Source of the DNA: Bacteroidota bacterium
GTDB taxonomy: Bacteria > Bacteroidota > Bacteroidia > Chitinophagales > Chitinophagaceae
Assembly: GCA_947463975.1 (NCBI GenBank)
Contig: CANHUW010000111.1
Coordinates: 1 to 5,462, forward strand
Reading direction: 5' to 3'
DNA length: 5,462 bases
Shown here: positions 1-5,462 of the stretch, in pieces
Position numbering within the stretch: the first letter of the stretch is position 1
How the letters are laid out: every line of letters starts with the position of its first letter
Program-made: the position numbers and the translations under genes
The notes under the pieces: model-generated
What the model saw: the letters and a program-made list of their open reading frames with translations, nothing else
Database searches by the model: none
What the model was told of the DNA's origin: nothing

Positions 1-828
1 AGCCCTAGTAGCATAAGTAGCCAACGCTTCTTCTATTTCTTGCCAATCACTTACTTCTCGTCCAAACATTCTAGTAGTAGCAATCATTTTTTTCTCTGTG
101 CGTGGTGCTTGCATGGCATGCGTTTTATGTCCCTTCAATTCTCTGATTAATTTAATCCCTACAATGCCTCCTAAAAAACGTTTACCCCAGCTAAGCTCTT
201 TGATGCTTAAAGTATATGCATTGTATATACCATATGTTTTTAATTTTTCTGCATACTGAAATCCAATGCCCCAGATATCTTCCACCGGAGTTTGTTGTAA
301 TGCTGCTTGAATAAGACGGGTATTATGTAATACTACTACACCCTTGGTTTTTATTTTATTTTTCTTCGCTAATCTATTCGCTACTTTACTTAATACTTTA
401 TTAGGTGCTACGCCAATAGATACAGGAATACCTGTCCAATTTTCAATTGTTGATTTTAGATGAGTACAATAAGATGATAAATCTTCGGGAGCAATATGAT
501 CTAAATTAATAAAAGCCTCGTCTACCGAATACACTTCTACACAATCCTTTGGCAGTAATGCTCTCATGGTTTCCATTACACGCCAACTCATGTCTCCGTA
601 TAAATGATAATTAGAAGAAAAAGTAACCACATCATTTTTCTCCATCATTTCTTTTGCTTGAAAATAAGGTACCGCCATCTTGATACCTAATTGCTTTGCT
701 TCATCCGATCTAGATACAATACATCCATCATTATTGCTTAATACTACAATAGGACTACGCAATAATCTAGGATCAAATAATCTTTCACAGGAGCAATAAA
801 AACTATTGCAATCAACAATGCCTTGCAT
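1..828 (-). CDS. umuC: UmuC-like Y-family DNA polymerase (Pol V catalytic subunit), C-terminus cut by window edge
   Basis: This is the catalytic subunit of a translesion DNA polymerase, which copies past damaged bases. The open frame runs from ATG at 828-826 to base 1 without a stop and gives 276 residues, against about 420 for E. coli UmuC. Roughly the last 145 residues (most of the little-finger domain and any clamp-binding motif) lie outside the window. The N-terminus reads VDCNSFYCSCE, with metal-binding Asp6 and steric-gate Tyr11 at the same positions as in E. coli UmuC. SNNDGC lies at 31-36, the second acidic motif SVDEAF at 101-106 (Asp103, Glu104), and the WGIG helix-hairpin-helix motif at 186-189. 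All palm active-site residues are present. The start lies 6 nt after the umuD stop, so the two are probably co-transcribed. No Shine-Dalgarno sequence is evident. The family is certain; activity in this host is inferred. Confidence 0.95.
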   Translation of the reverse strand, partial: MQGIVDCNSFYCSCERLFDPRLLRSPIVVLSNNDGCIVSRSDEAKQLGIKMAVPYFQAKEMMEKNDVVTFSSNYHLYGDMSWRVMETMRALLPKDCVEVYSVDEAFINLDHIAPEDLSSYCTHLKSTIENWTGIPVSIGVAPNKVLSKVANRLAKKNKIKTKGVVVLHNTRLIQAALQQTPVEDIWGIGFQYAEKLKTYGIYNAYTLSIKELSWGKRFLGGIVGIKLIRELKGHKTHAMQAPRTEKKMIATTRMFGREVSDWQEIEEALATYATRA

Positions 829-834
829 ACATAT

Positions 835-1278
835 TTATAAAGCATGAATTACATAAGTCACTACACCCCAGGTGCGGTAATCTTCTAGATGTTCTACGTG
901 AATAGCACCATATTTTTTATTCTCTGGTAATAAGCTCACACTATGTGCCTGCATTTGTAAACGACGCACTAAAAATTCTCCATTCAAAATAGCCACCACT
1001 ACCTTGCCCGAACTAGGAGGGACACTTCTGTCTACAATTAAAGTATCTCCAATATGAATACCAGCGCCTAGCATCGCGTCACTATTCACCCTAAAGAAAA
1101 AAGTAGCGGGTTTATTTTGTACTAGTTGTTCATTTAGGTCAATGCCTCTTTCCATAAAATCGTCCGACGCTGCCCCAAATCCGGTGGCGTTGGCTTGGAC
1201 TACTTGATTGGCCTGGTAGTTTTTGTTAATCTGTTGGGTGGCCATTCCTTCCATAGGTTCCTTGTCTATAAATTGCAT
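835..1278 (-). CDS. umuD: UmuD-like S24-family subunit of Pol V, apparently lacking the autocleavage residues
   Basis: This is the partner of UmuC. In E. coli, RecA-stimulated self-cleavage after residue 24 yields UmuD', which activates Pol V. The protein has 147 residues (E. coli 139) and aligns without gaps from GFGAASDDF (33-41) through IDLNEQLVQ (46-54) and GDTLIVDRS (77-85) to LVRRLQ (103-108). The E. coli GDSM motif with the Ser60 nucleophile reads SDAM here (66-69), putting Ala68 at the nucleophile position. E. coli TVKKL with Lys97 reads LVRRL, putting Arg105 at the general-base position. The Cys24-Gly25 cleavage bond corresponds to Thr32-Gly33. The codons are GCG for Ala68 and CGT for Arg105. 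The arm before the bond is rich in Gln and Asn (15-30). ATG at 1278 is the longest start; Met9 would give a 24-residue arm as in E. coli. No helix-turn-helix is present, so it is not a LexA repressor. It is followed by umuC after 6 nt. Confidence 0.93.
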   Translation of the reverse strand: MQFIDKEPMEGMATQQINKNYQANQVVQANATGFGAASDDFMERGIDLNEQLVQNKPATFFFRVNSDAMLGAGIHIGDTLIVDRSVPPSSGKVVVAILNGEFLVRRLQMQAHSVSLLPENKKYGAIHVEHLEDYRTWGVVTYVIHAL

Positions 1279-1281
1279 AAA

Positions 1282-1318
1282 ACTAAAATTATTAGCAATA
1301 TTAACTAAATAATTTAGT
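1282..1318 (-). promoter_or_regulatory. Two similar dyads upstream of umuD, candidate operator
   Basis: Two 15-bp elements of the form ACTAA-N5-TTAG(T/C) lie at 1282-1296 and 1304-1318. The second, ACTAAATAATTTAGT, is a perfect odd palindrome centred on 1311. The first, ACTAAAATTATTAGC, is imperfect and centred on 1289. The centres are 22 bp apart, about two helical turns, and the nearer element ends 4 nt from the umuD start. This arrangement fits a repressor binding as two dimers on one DNA face, possibly a damage-responsive regulator. It does not match the E. coli LexA box. The region is very AT-rich, so chance dyads are possible, and the regulator is unknown. Confidence 0.35.
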
Positions 1319-1375
1319 ATTTTAATGATTATTTTCTCAGGTTTTTAGATCCATGTAGACTGCTCAAAATCAGTT

Positions 1376-1403
1376 CTTTAGCTATTTTAGATCGGGGCTA
1401 AAG
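1376..1403. promoter_or_regulatory. 7-bp inverted repeat upstream of the Rieske gene, candidate operator
   Basis: CTTTAGC (1376-1382) and GCTAAAG (1397-1403) form a perfect inverted repeat with a 14-bp spacer, so the arms are 21 bp apart centre to centre. The spacer holds TATTTTAG (1383-1390), a 7-of-8 match to the Bacteroidota -7 box TAnnTTTG, but no convincing -33 TTG is seen at the usual distance. The 7-mer TTAGATC also occurs at 1345-1351 and 1387-1393, and inverted (GATCTAA) at 1415-1421. The divergent gap 1279-1431 must hold promoters for both umuD and the oxygenase gene; this is the best candidate control element on the oxygenase side. Confidence 0.25.
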
Positions 1404-1431
1404 TTGTATCTTGAGATCTAATTGCTGCTGT

Positions 1432-2520
1432 ATGGCCCCATTTTTTATAGACCCTAATATTGCAAGAGCGAAGACCATAGATACCAGTTTCTATTTGGAC
1501 CCTGCTTGCTTGGAAGCAGCCAAAGAAAAAATCTTTGCCCCAAGTTGGCAATACATAGGACATGAGGGTATGGTGCCCAATGAAGGAGATGCTTATCCAT
1601 TTAAATTATTGGACAATTATATGGAGGAGCCCTTGGTATTAACCAAAGACAGAGAAGGACATTTGCACTGCTTGTCTAATGTATGTACCCATAGAGGAAA
1701 TCTAATGGTGTATGAACCTTGCAGTGCATTAAAACAATTGCGTTGTAAATATCATGGAAGAGCATTTCATTTGGACGGAAAATTTATTTCTATGCCAGAA
1801 TTTAAAGAGGTAGAAAATTTTATTCCAGAGAATAATCATTTACATCATTTGAAAATGTACCAATGGGGTCCACTATTGTTTACGCAGCTGAGCAAGGGCT
1901 TGGATCCTGCATTGTATTTTAGAGAGATGGAAAAAAGAGTAGGTTGGATGCCTATCAAAGAGTTGAAATTTGATGCGAGTAGATCCAATGATTATTATAT
2001 CAAAGCCAATTGGGCCTTGTACTGTGAAAATTATTTAGAAGGATTTCATATTCCATTTGTACATCCCGGATTAAGCGTGTTTTTAGATTTTAAAGATTAC
2101 ACGACAGAAATATTTGAGTACTCCAGTTTACAATTAGGGATTGCTAAGAACAACGAAAATTGTTTTGAAATTCCTGCAGATCATCAAGATGCTGGTAAAA
2201 ACGTTGCAGCCTATTATTTTTGGGTATATCCAAATATGATGTTTAATTTTTATCCATGGGGATTGTCTTTGAATATAATTACACCTATAGATGCGGGTAA
2301 TACCAAAGTAAGTTTTTTAAGTTTCGTTTTTGATGCAGCTAAATTAGGACAGGGCGCAGGTAGTGGATTAGATACAGTGGAAGAGGAAGATGAAGAAATA
2401 GTACAAAATGTGCAACAGGGGATACGTTCAAGGTTTTACCATTATGGTAGGTATGCTACACAAAGAGAACAGGGAACACACCATTTTCATAGCTTGCTTG
2501 CCAATAGCATGAATGTTTAA
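1432..2520 (+). CDS. Rieske non-heme iron oxygenase, alpha subunit
   Basis: This is a soluble ring-hydroxylating-type oxygenase alpha subunit that would use O2 and electrons from a reductase to hydroxylate or demethylate a small molecule. The ATG at 1432 (362 residues) is preferred over the TTG at 1411, because the extra residues MRSNCCC are unlike the family. The Rieske 2Fe-2S domain (about 40-130) has C85-T-H87, a 17-residue spacer, then C105-K-Y-H108. The catalytic domain has ENYLEGFHIPFVH (199-211), giving iron ligands His206 and His211, with a probable third ligand at Asp320 in the acidic stretch 317-322. The conserved C-terminal GRYATQREQG (339-348) is intact. The residue bridging the two centres, usually Asp, is Glu203, as reported for some quaternary-amine oxygenases such as CntA. 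No beta subunit, ferredoxin or reductase is encoded nearby, so the electron donor is elsewhere. The substrate cannot be read from the sequence; aromatic and methylamine-type substrates both remain possible. Confidence 0.9.
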   Translation: MAPFFIDPNIARAKTIDTSFYLDPACLEAAKEKIFAPSWQYIGHEGMVPNEGDAYPFKLLDNYMEEPLVLTKDREGHLHCLSNVCTHRGNLMVYEPCSALKQLRCKYHGRAFHLDGKFISMPEFKEVENFIPENNHLHHLKMYQWGPLLFTQLSKGLDPALYFREMEKRVGWMPIKELKFDASRSNDYYIKANWALYCENYLEGFHIPFVHPGLSVFLDFKDYTTEIFEYSSLQLGIAKNNENCFEIPADHQDAGKNVAAYYFWVYPNMMFNFYPWGLSLNIITPIDAGNTKVSFLSFVFDAAKLGQGAGSGLDTVEEEDEEIVQNVQQGIRSRFYHYGRYATQREQGTHHFHSLLANSMNV

Positions 2521-2557
2521 TTTTTAATACAATTGATTTGAATTAATTTAGCAGGTC

Positions 2558-2571
2558 TTTTACTAGTAAAA
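2558..2571. promoter_or_regulatory. 14-bp perfect palindrome upstream of the kinase-RapZ gene
   Basis: TTTTACTAGTAAAA is a perfect even palindrome lying 40 nt before the kinase start, inside the 91-nt gap after the oxygenase gene. One base pair further out on each side is mismatched and the next pair matches again. It has no loop, so it suits a dimeric DNA-binding protein better than a terminator. A weak -7-like box, TACATTTA, begins at 2576 just downstream, so a bound protein would overlap a promoter there. The neighbouring sequence is AT-rich, which raises the chance rate of such palindromes. Confidence 0.25.
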
Positions 2572-2611
2572 TAGGTACATTTAAGGTCTATAAAAAAGCA
2601 TAAAATAACGA

Positions 2612-4051
2612 ATGGAAGACCCAATTATTCAGATTAAAAATTTATTTAGCACTGTCGTTTCTGGAGAATGGGAGGCAATACATAAAATACCCCAAAGCGG
2701 TGGAGATAGAATCTATTTTAGAATTCATCAAGGGGAGCAATCTTGGATTGCAACAGTTAGTTTAAATATCAAAGAGAATCAGACTTTTATTTATTTTGCT
2801 CAACATTTCAAGGCGAAGGGATTACCCGTGCCCGAGGTTTTAGCAATTAATAAAGAAGGTACTTGTTATATTCAAGAAGATGTGGGTAATATTTCTTTAT
2901 TAGAAATTTTAGAGAAGGAAGGGAAGACGGAACATGTTCTTTCTCTTTTTAAAAAAAGTTTAAAGGCATTAGCGACATTGCAAGTGAAAGGTCAGGATGG
3001 ATTGGATTACCAAAAATGTCTAACCTCGAAATTATTCGGCAATCAATCTATTATGTCTGATTTATTGTACTATAAATATTATTTCTTAGACAGTTTGCAA
3101 TATCCTTATGATAAGCAAGCGTTGATGAACGAGTTTGAATTATTAAGTGATGAGTTGGCGAGTAAAGACTTTAATTATTTTTTATTCAGAGATTTTCAGA
3201 GCAGAAACATTATGGTGCATAATGATGAAGTGTACTTTATAGATTTTCAAGGCGGCATGCAAGGAGGATTAAGTTATGATGTGGCTTCTTTGTTATGGCA
3301 AGCAAAAGCAGAATTGAGCCAAGAGTGGAAAGATCAATTATTAGCATATTATATTCAAGAAGTGAATAAGATATTGCCACAAGCTTTAAACGAAGCTGCT
3401 TTCAGAAAACAATATAATGGATTTGTGTTATTGCGCTTATTACAGGTTTTAGGTGCTTATGGGTTTAGAGGTTTGTTTGAACGAAAGGCGCATTTCTTAG
3501 CGAGTATACCACTAGGTTTACAAAATCTGAAAAGCTTTTTAGCAACCACTAATCTTGAAAAAGAAACACCTGTTTTTGCTTCTATTTTACAATGGATGGT
3601 ATCAGAGGAAGTTGTTGCAAGATTTACACCACCCATTGCTAACGAGGATACTGTTTTAGAAGTTACTATTCATAGTTTTAGTTATAAAAAAGGTATACCA
3701 GTAGATCCTACAGAAAATGGAGGAGGCTTTGTTTTTGATATGAGAGGTATATTAAATCCCGGGAGATTTGATGAGTATAAAAAATTATCTGGATTAGATA
3801 AACCAGTACAAGATTTTTTGGAACAAAAAACTAAAATGAATGTCTTTTTAAACAGTGTTTGGGATTTGGTGGATATCAATGTAGAGGATTATTTAAAAAG
3901 AGGGTTTGCTAGTTTACAGATAAATTTTGGATGCACTGGTGGCCAGCATAGAAGTGTTTTTGCTGCAGAACAAACCGCAAGACATTTAAAAAATAAGTAC
4001 AAAGTAAAAGTGCACTTAGTTCATACGAATAAAGAAAACTGGGTAAAATAA
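2612..4051 (+). CDS. AmgK-like amino-sugar kinase fused to a RapZ C-terminal domain
   Basis: This is a two-domain cytoplasmic protein of 479 residues. Residues about 15-310 form an aminoglycoside-phosphotransferase-fold kinase. The catalytic loop is FRDFQSRN (192-199), with Asp194 and Asn199, and the metal-binding segment is IDFQGG (210-215), with Asp211. YDVASLL (222-228) matches the AmgK-type kinases, which phosphorylate MurNAc or GlcNAc at C1. Residues about 347-475 form a RapZ C-terminal domain: SFSYKKGIP (355-363), FVFDMRGILNPGRF (373-386), SGLDKPV (393-399) and the GCTGGQHRS loop (440-448), all close to E. coli RapZ. The P-loop N-terminal domain of RapZ is absent and the kinase occupies its place. 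The protein ends HTNKENWVK and lacks the Lys/Arg-rich tail that E. coli RapZ needs to bind GlmZ RNA. The MurU-like gene follows after 7 nt, which supports a sugar-1-kinase role. The exact substrate (MurNAc or GlcNAc) is inferred. Confidence 0.87.
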   Translation: MEDPIIQIKNLFSTVVSGEWEAIHKIPQSGGDRIYFRIHQGEQSWIATVSLNIKENQTFIYFAQHFKAKGLPVPEVLAINKEGTCYIQEDVGNISLLEILEKEGKTEHVLSLFKKSLKALATLQVKGQDGLDYQKCLTSKLFGNQSIMSDLLYYKYYFLDSLQYPYDKQALMNEFELLSDELASKDFNYFLFRDFQSRNIMVHNDEVYFIDFQGGMQGGLSYDVASLLWQAKAELSQEWKDQLLAYYIQEVNKILPQALNEAAFRKQYNGFVLLRLLQVLGAYGFRGLFERKAHFLASIPLGLQNLKSFLATTNLEKETPVFASILQWMVSEEVVARFTPPIANEDTVLEVTIHSFSYKKGIPVDPTENGGGFVFDMRGILNPGRFDEYKKLSGLDKPVQDFLEQKTKMNVFLNSVWDLVDINVEDYLKRGFASLQINFGCTGGQHRSVFAAEQTARHLKNKYKVKVHLVHTNKENWVK

Positions 4052-4058
4052 TTTGATT

Positions 4059-4802
4059 ATGCGTGCAATGATTCTAGCAGCAGGTTTGGGTACGAGGCTA
4101 AAACCCTTTACAGATCATCATCCTAAGGCTTTAGCTATGGTAAATGGTAAGTCTTTATTGCAAAGAAATATTGAGTATTTACAACAATATGGTATTTATG
4201 AAGTTGTTGTGAATGTGCATCATTTTGCTGATCAGATTATGGATGCTGTTCAAAAAAATAAGGGTTGGGGGTCTGTCGTGACTATTTCTGATGAAACAGA
4301 TGAGGTATTGGAAACAGGTGGGGGATTGGTTCGTGCTAAAAACTATTTTATAGAAGAAGAACGATGGATTTTGATGAACGCAGATATTTTAACGGACCTG
4401 CCTTTGGATAAAATGATTGCTGCAGATGAAATTTTCGAAGCTAAAGCTGAAGGAGATTTAGTGGCTACACTAGCAGTCACCAATAGAACAACCAGTAGGA
4501 ATTTAATATTCAATACAGCGGGTACTTTATGTGGCTGGAAAAATAACACCACTGGTGAAGAAAAATGGGCTAATCCATTAAAGGATAAAAGCACTGCAGT
4601 TCCAAAAGCATTCAGTGGTATACATATTGTACATCAGGCATTTTTTGATGCAGTACAATTAAGTGGCAAGTTTTCCATGATAGATGCTTATTTGCAATTA
4701 GCACAACATTATGCTATTCACTATTTTGATCACAGTGATGGAATCTTAATAGATGTGGGTAAACCAGAAAGTTTAGAAAAAGCGAATAGCTTATTTATAT
4801 AA
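4059..4802 (+). CDS. murU: MurU-like sugar-1-phosphate nucleotidyltransferase
   Basis: The likely reaction is UTP plus N-acetylmuramate 1-phosphate giving UDP-MurNAc, the second step of the anomeric peptidoglycan-recycling route. ATG at 4059 gives 247 residues and is preferred over the TTG at 4053 because the family signature then starts at once: LAAGLGTRLKPF (6-17) followed by HPKAL (21-25), the nucleotide-binding loop with Lys23. ETGGGL lies at 85-90, the metal-binding Asp109 sits in MNADI (106-110), and the second conserved Asp232 sits in IDVGKPESLEKA (231-242). There is no left-handed beta-helix acetyltransferase domain, so it is not GlmU. The spacing of 7 nt from the kinase-RapZ gene implies one transcript. 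P. putida MurU is slightly shorter. Other sugar-1-P transferases (RmlA- or mannose-1-P guanylyltransferase-like) share these motifs, so the MurNAc assignment leans on the kinase partner. Confidence 0.82.
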   Translation: MRAMILAAGLGTRLKPFTDHHPKALAMVNGKSLLQRNIEYLQQYGIYEVVVNVHHFADQIMDAVQKNKGWGSVVTISDETDEVLETGGGLVRAKNYFIEEERWILMNADILTDLPLDKMIAADEIFEAKAEGDLVATLAVTNRTTSRNLIFNTAGTLCGWKNNTTGEEKWANPLKDKSTAVPKAFSGIHIVHQAFFDAVQLSGKFSMIDAYLQLAQHYAIHYFDHSDGILIDVGKPESLEKANSLFI

Positions 4803-4838
4803 GGCTCTTCTATAGAACTTAGACTAGTCTTTACTTCT
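4803..4838. other. Convergent intergenic gap with two small palindromes, possible bidirectional terminator
   Basis: The 36 nt between the murU stop and the stop of the opposite-strand membrane gene contain two perfect 10-bp palindromes, TTCTATAGAA (4808-4817) and AGACTAGTCT (4821-4830). A weak 6-bp stem is also possible between 4801-4806 and 4826-4831, with one G-U pair. No GC-rich stem followed by a clear T-run is visible, so intrinsic termination is only a suggestion from the convergent layout. Confidence 0.2.
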
Positions 4839-5462
4839 TTATACTTTGATATATATTTTCTTTTTGTCTAAGATGTATGCTAATATGGCCATAAAGGCAA
4901 TAAAACAAAGTGCATACAGTAATGATCCTATTCTTGGATCTGAATAAATATTTTTACATACATGTTCATAAAACCATGGAAGGCTTGATGTATAGACTTT
5001 CTCACCTTGTTCATTGATATGGTCTTCCCATCTTAATAAGGCTATTACTCTTGGTAAAAAACCGCTCAATACAAAAATGAATAAGGGATTTTTGCCAAAG
5101 ACTTCGAAGAAATAACTCCACTTGCCTGCAGCATGTTTAAATTCAATGAAGTAAATAAATACACTTAAAGTGATCATTGCTAATCCAGAAGTATACACCA
5201 CATAACTACTTGTCCATATTTTTTTATTAATAGGGAAACTGAAATCCCATATATATCCAGCAAATACAAGCACTACGCCAGTGAGTAGTAATTGAGAAAG
5301 CATTTCAAAATTCTTTCCTTTGTTTTGAATATACTCACCCACCAAGTATCCAAAAATAACTTGAACAATGGCAGGCAAGGTGCTAGTTAATCCTTCAGGA
5401 TCAAAGGGTACACCTTCTCCTTTGTATATATGAGTTATACCTAAAATGCTTTGATCAATGGC
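4839..5462 (-). CDS. HGSNAT/NagX-family membrane protein (DUF5009/COG4299 type), C-terminal part only
   Basis: This frame is open from the right edge (5462) to the TAA at 4839-4841 and gives the last 207 residues of an integral membrane protein. A TTG at 5378-5376 could be read as a start, but homologous sequence continues upstream of it in frame, so the gene is cut by the window rather than starting there. About 160-170 N-terminal residues are probably missing. Recognisable family signatures are FDPEGLTSTLPAIVQVIFGY (20-39 of the visible part) and FPINKKIWTSSYVV (76-89), as in heparan-alpha-glucosaminide N-acetyltransferase relatives. Hydrophobic segments lie near 30-45, 54-71, 85-106, 119-143 and 178-198, followed by a basic tail ending KKKIYIKV. 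Bacterial members (NagX) occur with N-acetylglucosamine genes, which fits the neighbouring amino-sugar pair, although this gene is convergent with it. The region where the family's catalytic His would lie is not visible. Confidence 0.85.
   Translation of the reverse strand, partial: AIDQSILGITHIYKGEGVPFDPEGLTSTLPAIVQVIFGYLVGEYIQNKGKNFEMLSQLLLTGVVLVFAGYIWDFSFPINKKIWTSSYVVYTSGLAMITLSVFIYFIEFKHAAGKWSYFFEVFGKNPLFIFVLSGFLPRVIALLRWEDHINEQGEKVYTSSLPWFYEHVCKNIYSDPRIGSLLYALCFIAFMAILAYILDKKKIYIKV

Noticed and set aside
812..832. ATG at 832 on the minus strand between umuD and umuC
   Set aside because: It is out of frame with umuC and meets a TGA after six codons; the umuC start is the ATG at 828.
835..1278. 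UmuD-like gene being a LexA-type SOS repressor
   Set aside because: Only about 32 residues precede the cleavage position, too few for a helix-turn-helix domain, and umuC follows immediately.
1411..1431. TTG start for the Rieske gene adding seven residues (MRSNCCC)
   Set aside because: The added residues look like untranslated sequence, no ribosome-binding site supports TTG, and ATG at 1432 gives a normal family N-terminus.
2576..2583. TACATTTA as a Bacteroidota -7 promoter box for the kinase gene
   Set aside because: It is a 7-of-8 match but no TTG-type -33 element lies at the expected 19-20 bp upstream, so it is not listed as a promoter.
3682..3879. 65-residue minus-strand open frame inside the kinase-RapZ gene
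   Set aside because: It lies opposite the strongly conserved RapZ C-terminal domain and resembles no protein I recognise; a shadow frame.
4053..4058. TTG start for the nucleotidyltransferase gene
   Set aside because: ATG at 4059 places the nucleotide-binding signature at the usual distance from the N-terminus; the TTG adds only two residues.
4343..4594. 83-residue minus-strand open frame inside murU
   Set aside because: It lies antisense to a clear nucleotidyltransferase and has no recognisable motif; a shadow frame.
5376..5378. TTG start making the right-edge membrane protein a complete 179-residue gene
   Set aside because: The frame stays open to the window edge and the family signature (DPEGLTSTLP) spans the TTG, so this is an internal Leu codon of a truncated gene.

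Overview
The window is AT-rich and gene-dense. Shine-Dalgarno sequences are weak or absent before its starts. The protein types and this base composition suggest a Bacteroidota genome, plausibly Chitinophagaceae; that placement is inference from family resemblance, not from a marker gene. No rRNA, tRNA, CRISPR array or insertion sequence was seen.

Left part (1-1278, minus strand): an SOS-type translesion pair, umuD then umuC, separated by 6 nt. UmuC runs off the left edge and keeps its polymerase acidic residues. UmuD keeps the S24 fold signature, but the Ser nucleophile reads Ala, the Lys general base reads Arg, and the usual Cys/Ala-Gly cleavage bond reads Thr-Gly. It therefore looks unable to cleave itself. 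A divergent intergenic region (1279-1431) carries two similar dyads 22 bp apart just upstream of umuD, and a separate 7-bp inverted repeat nearer the plus-strand gene.

Middle (1432-4802, plus strand): a stand-alone Rieske non-heme iron oxygenase alpha subunit is followed, after 91 nt, by a tightly spaced two-gene unit. Its first gene fuses an AmgK-like (APH-fold) sugar kinase to a RapZ C-terminal domain. Its second gene, 7 nt downstream, is a MurU-like sugar-1-phosphate nucleotidyltransferase. Together they match the two steps of the anomeric MurNAc recycling route (MurNAc to MurNAc-1-P to UDP-MurNAc), with a domain attached that in E. coli RapZ senses glucosamine-6-phosphate.

Right edge (4839-5462, minus strand): the C-terminal half of a membrane protein of the HGSNAT/NagX (COG4299, DUF5009-type) family, convergent with murU. 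This family is associated with amino-sugar metabolism, so the right half of the window reads as an amino-sugar or cell-wall salvage neighbourhood. The most interesting points are the predicted non-cleavable UmuD and the kinase-RapZ fusion, which lacks the basic RNA-binding tail of E. coli RapZ.
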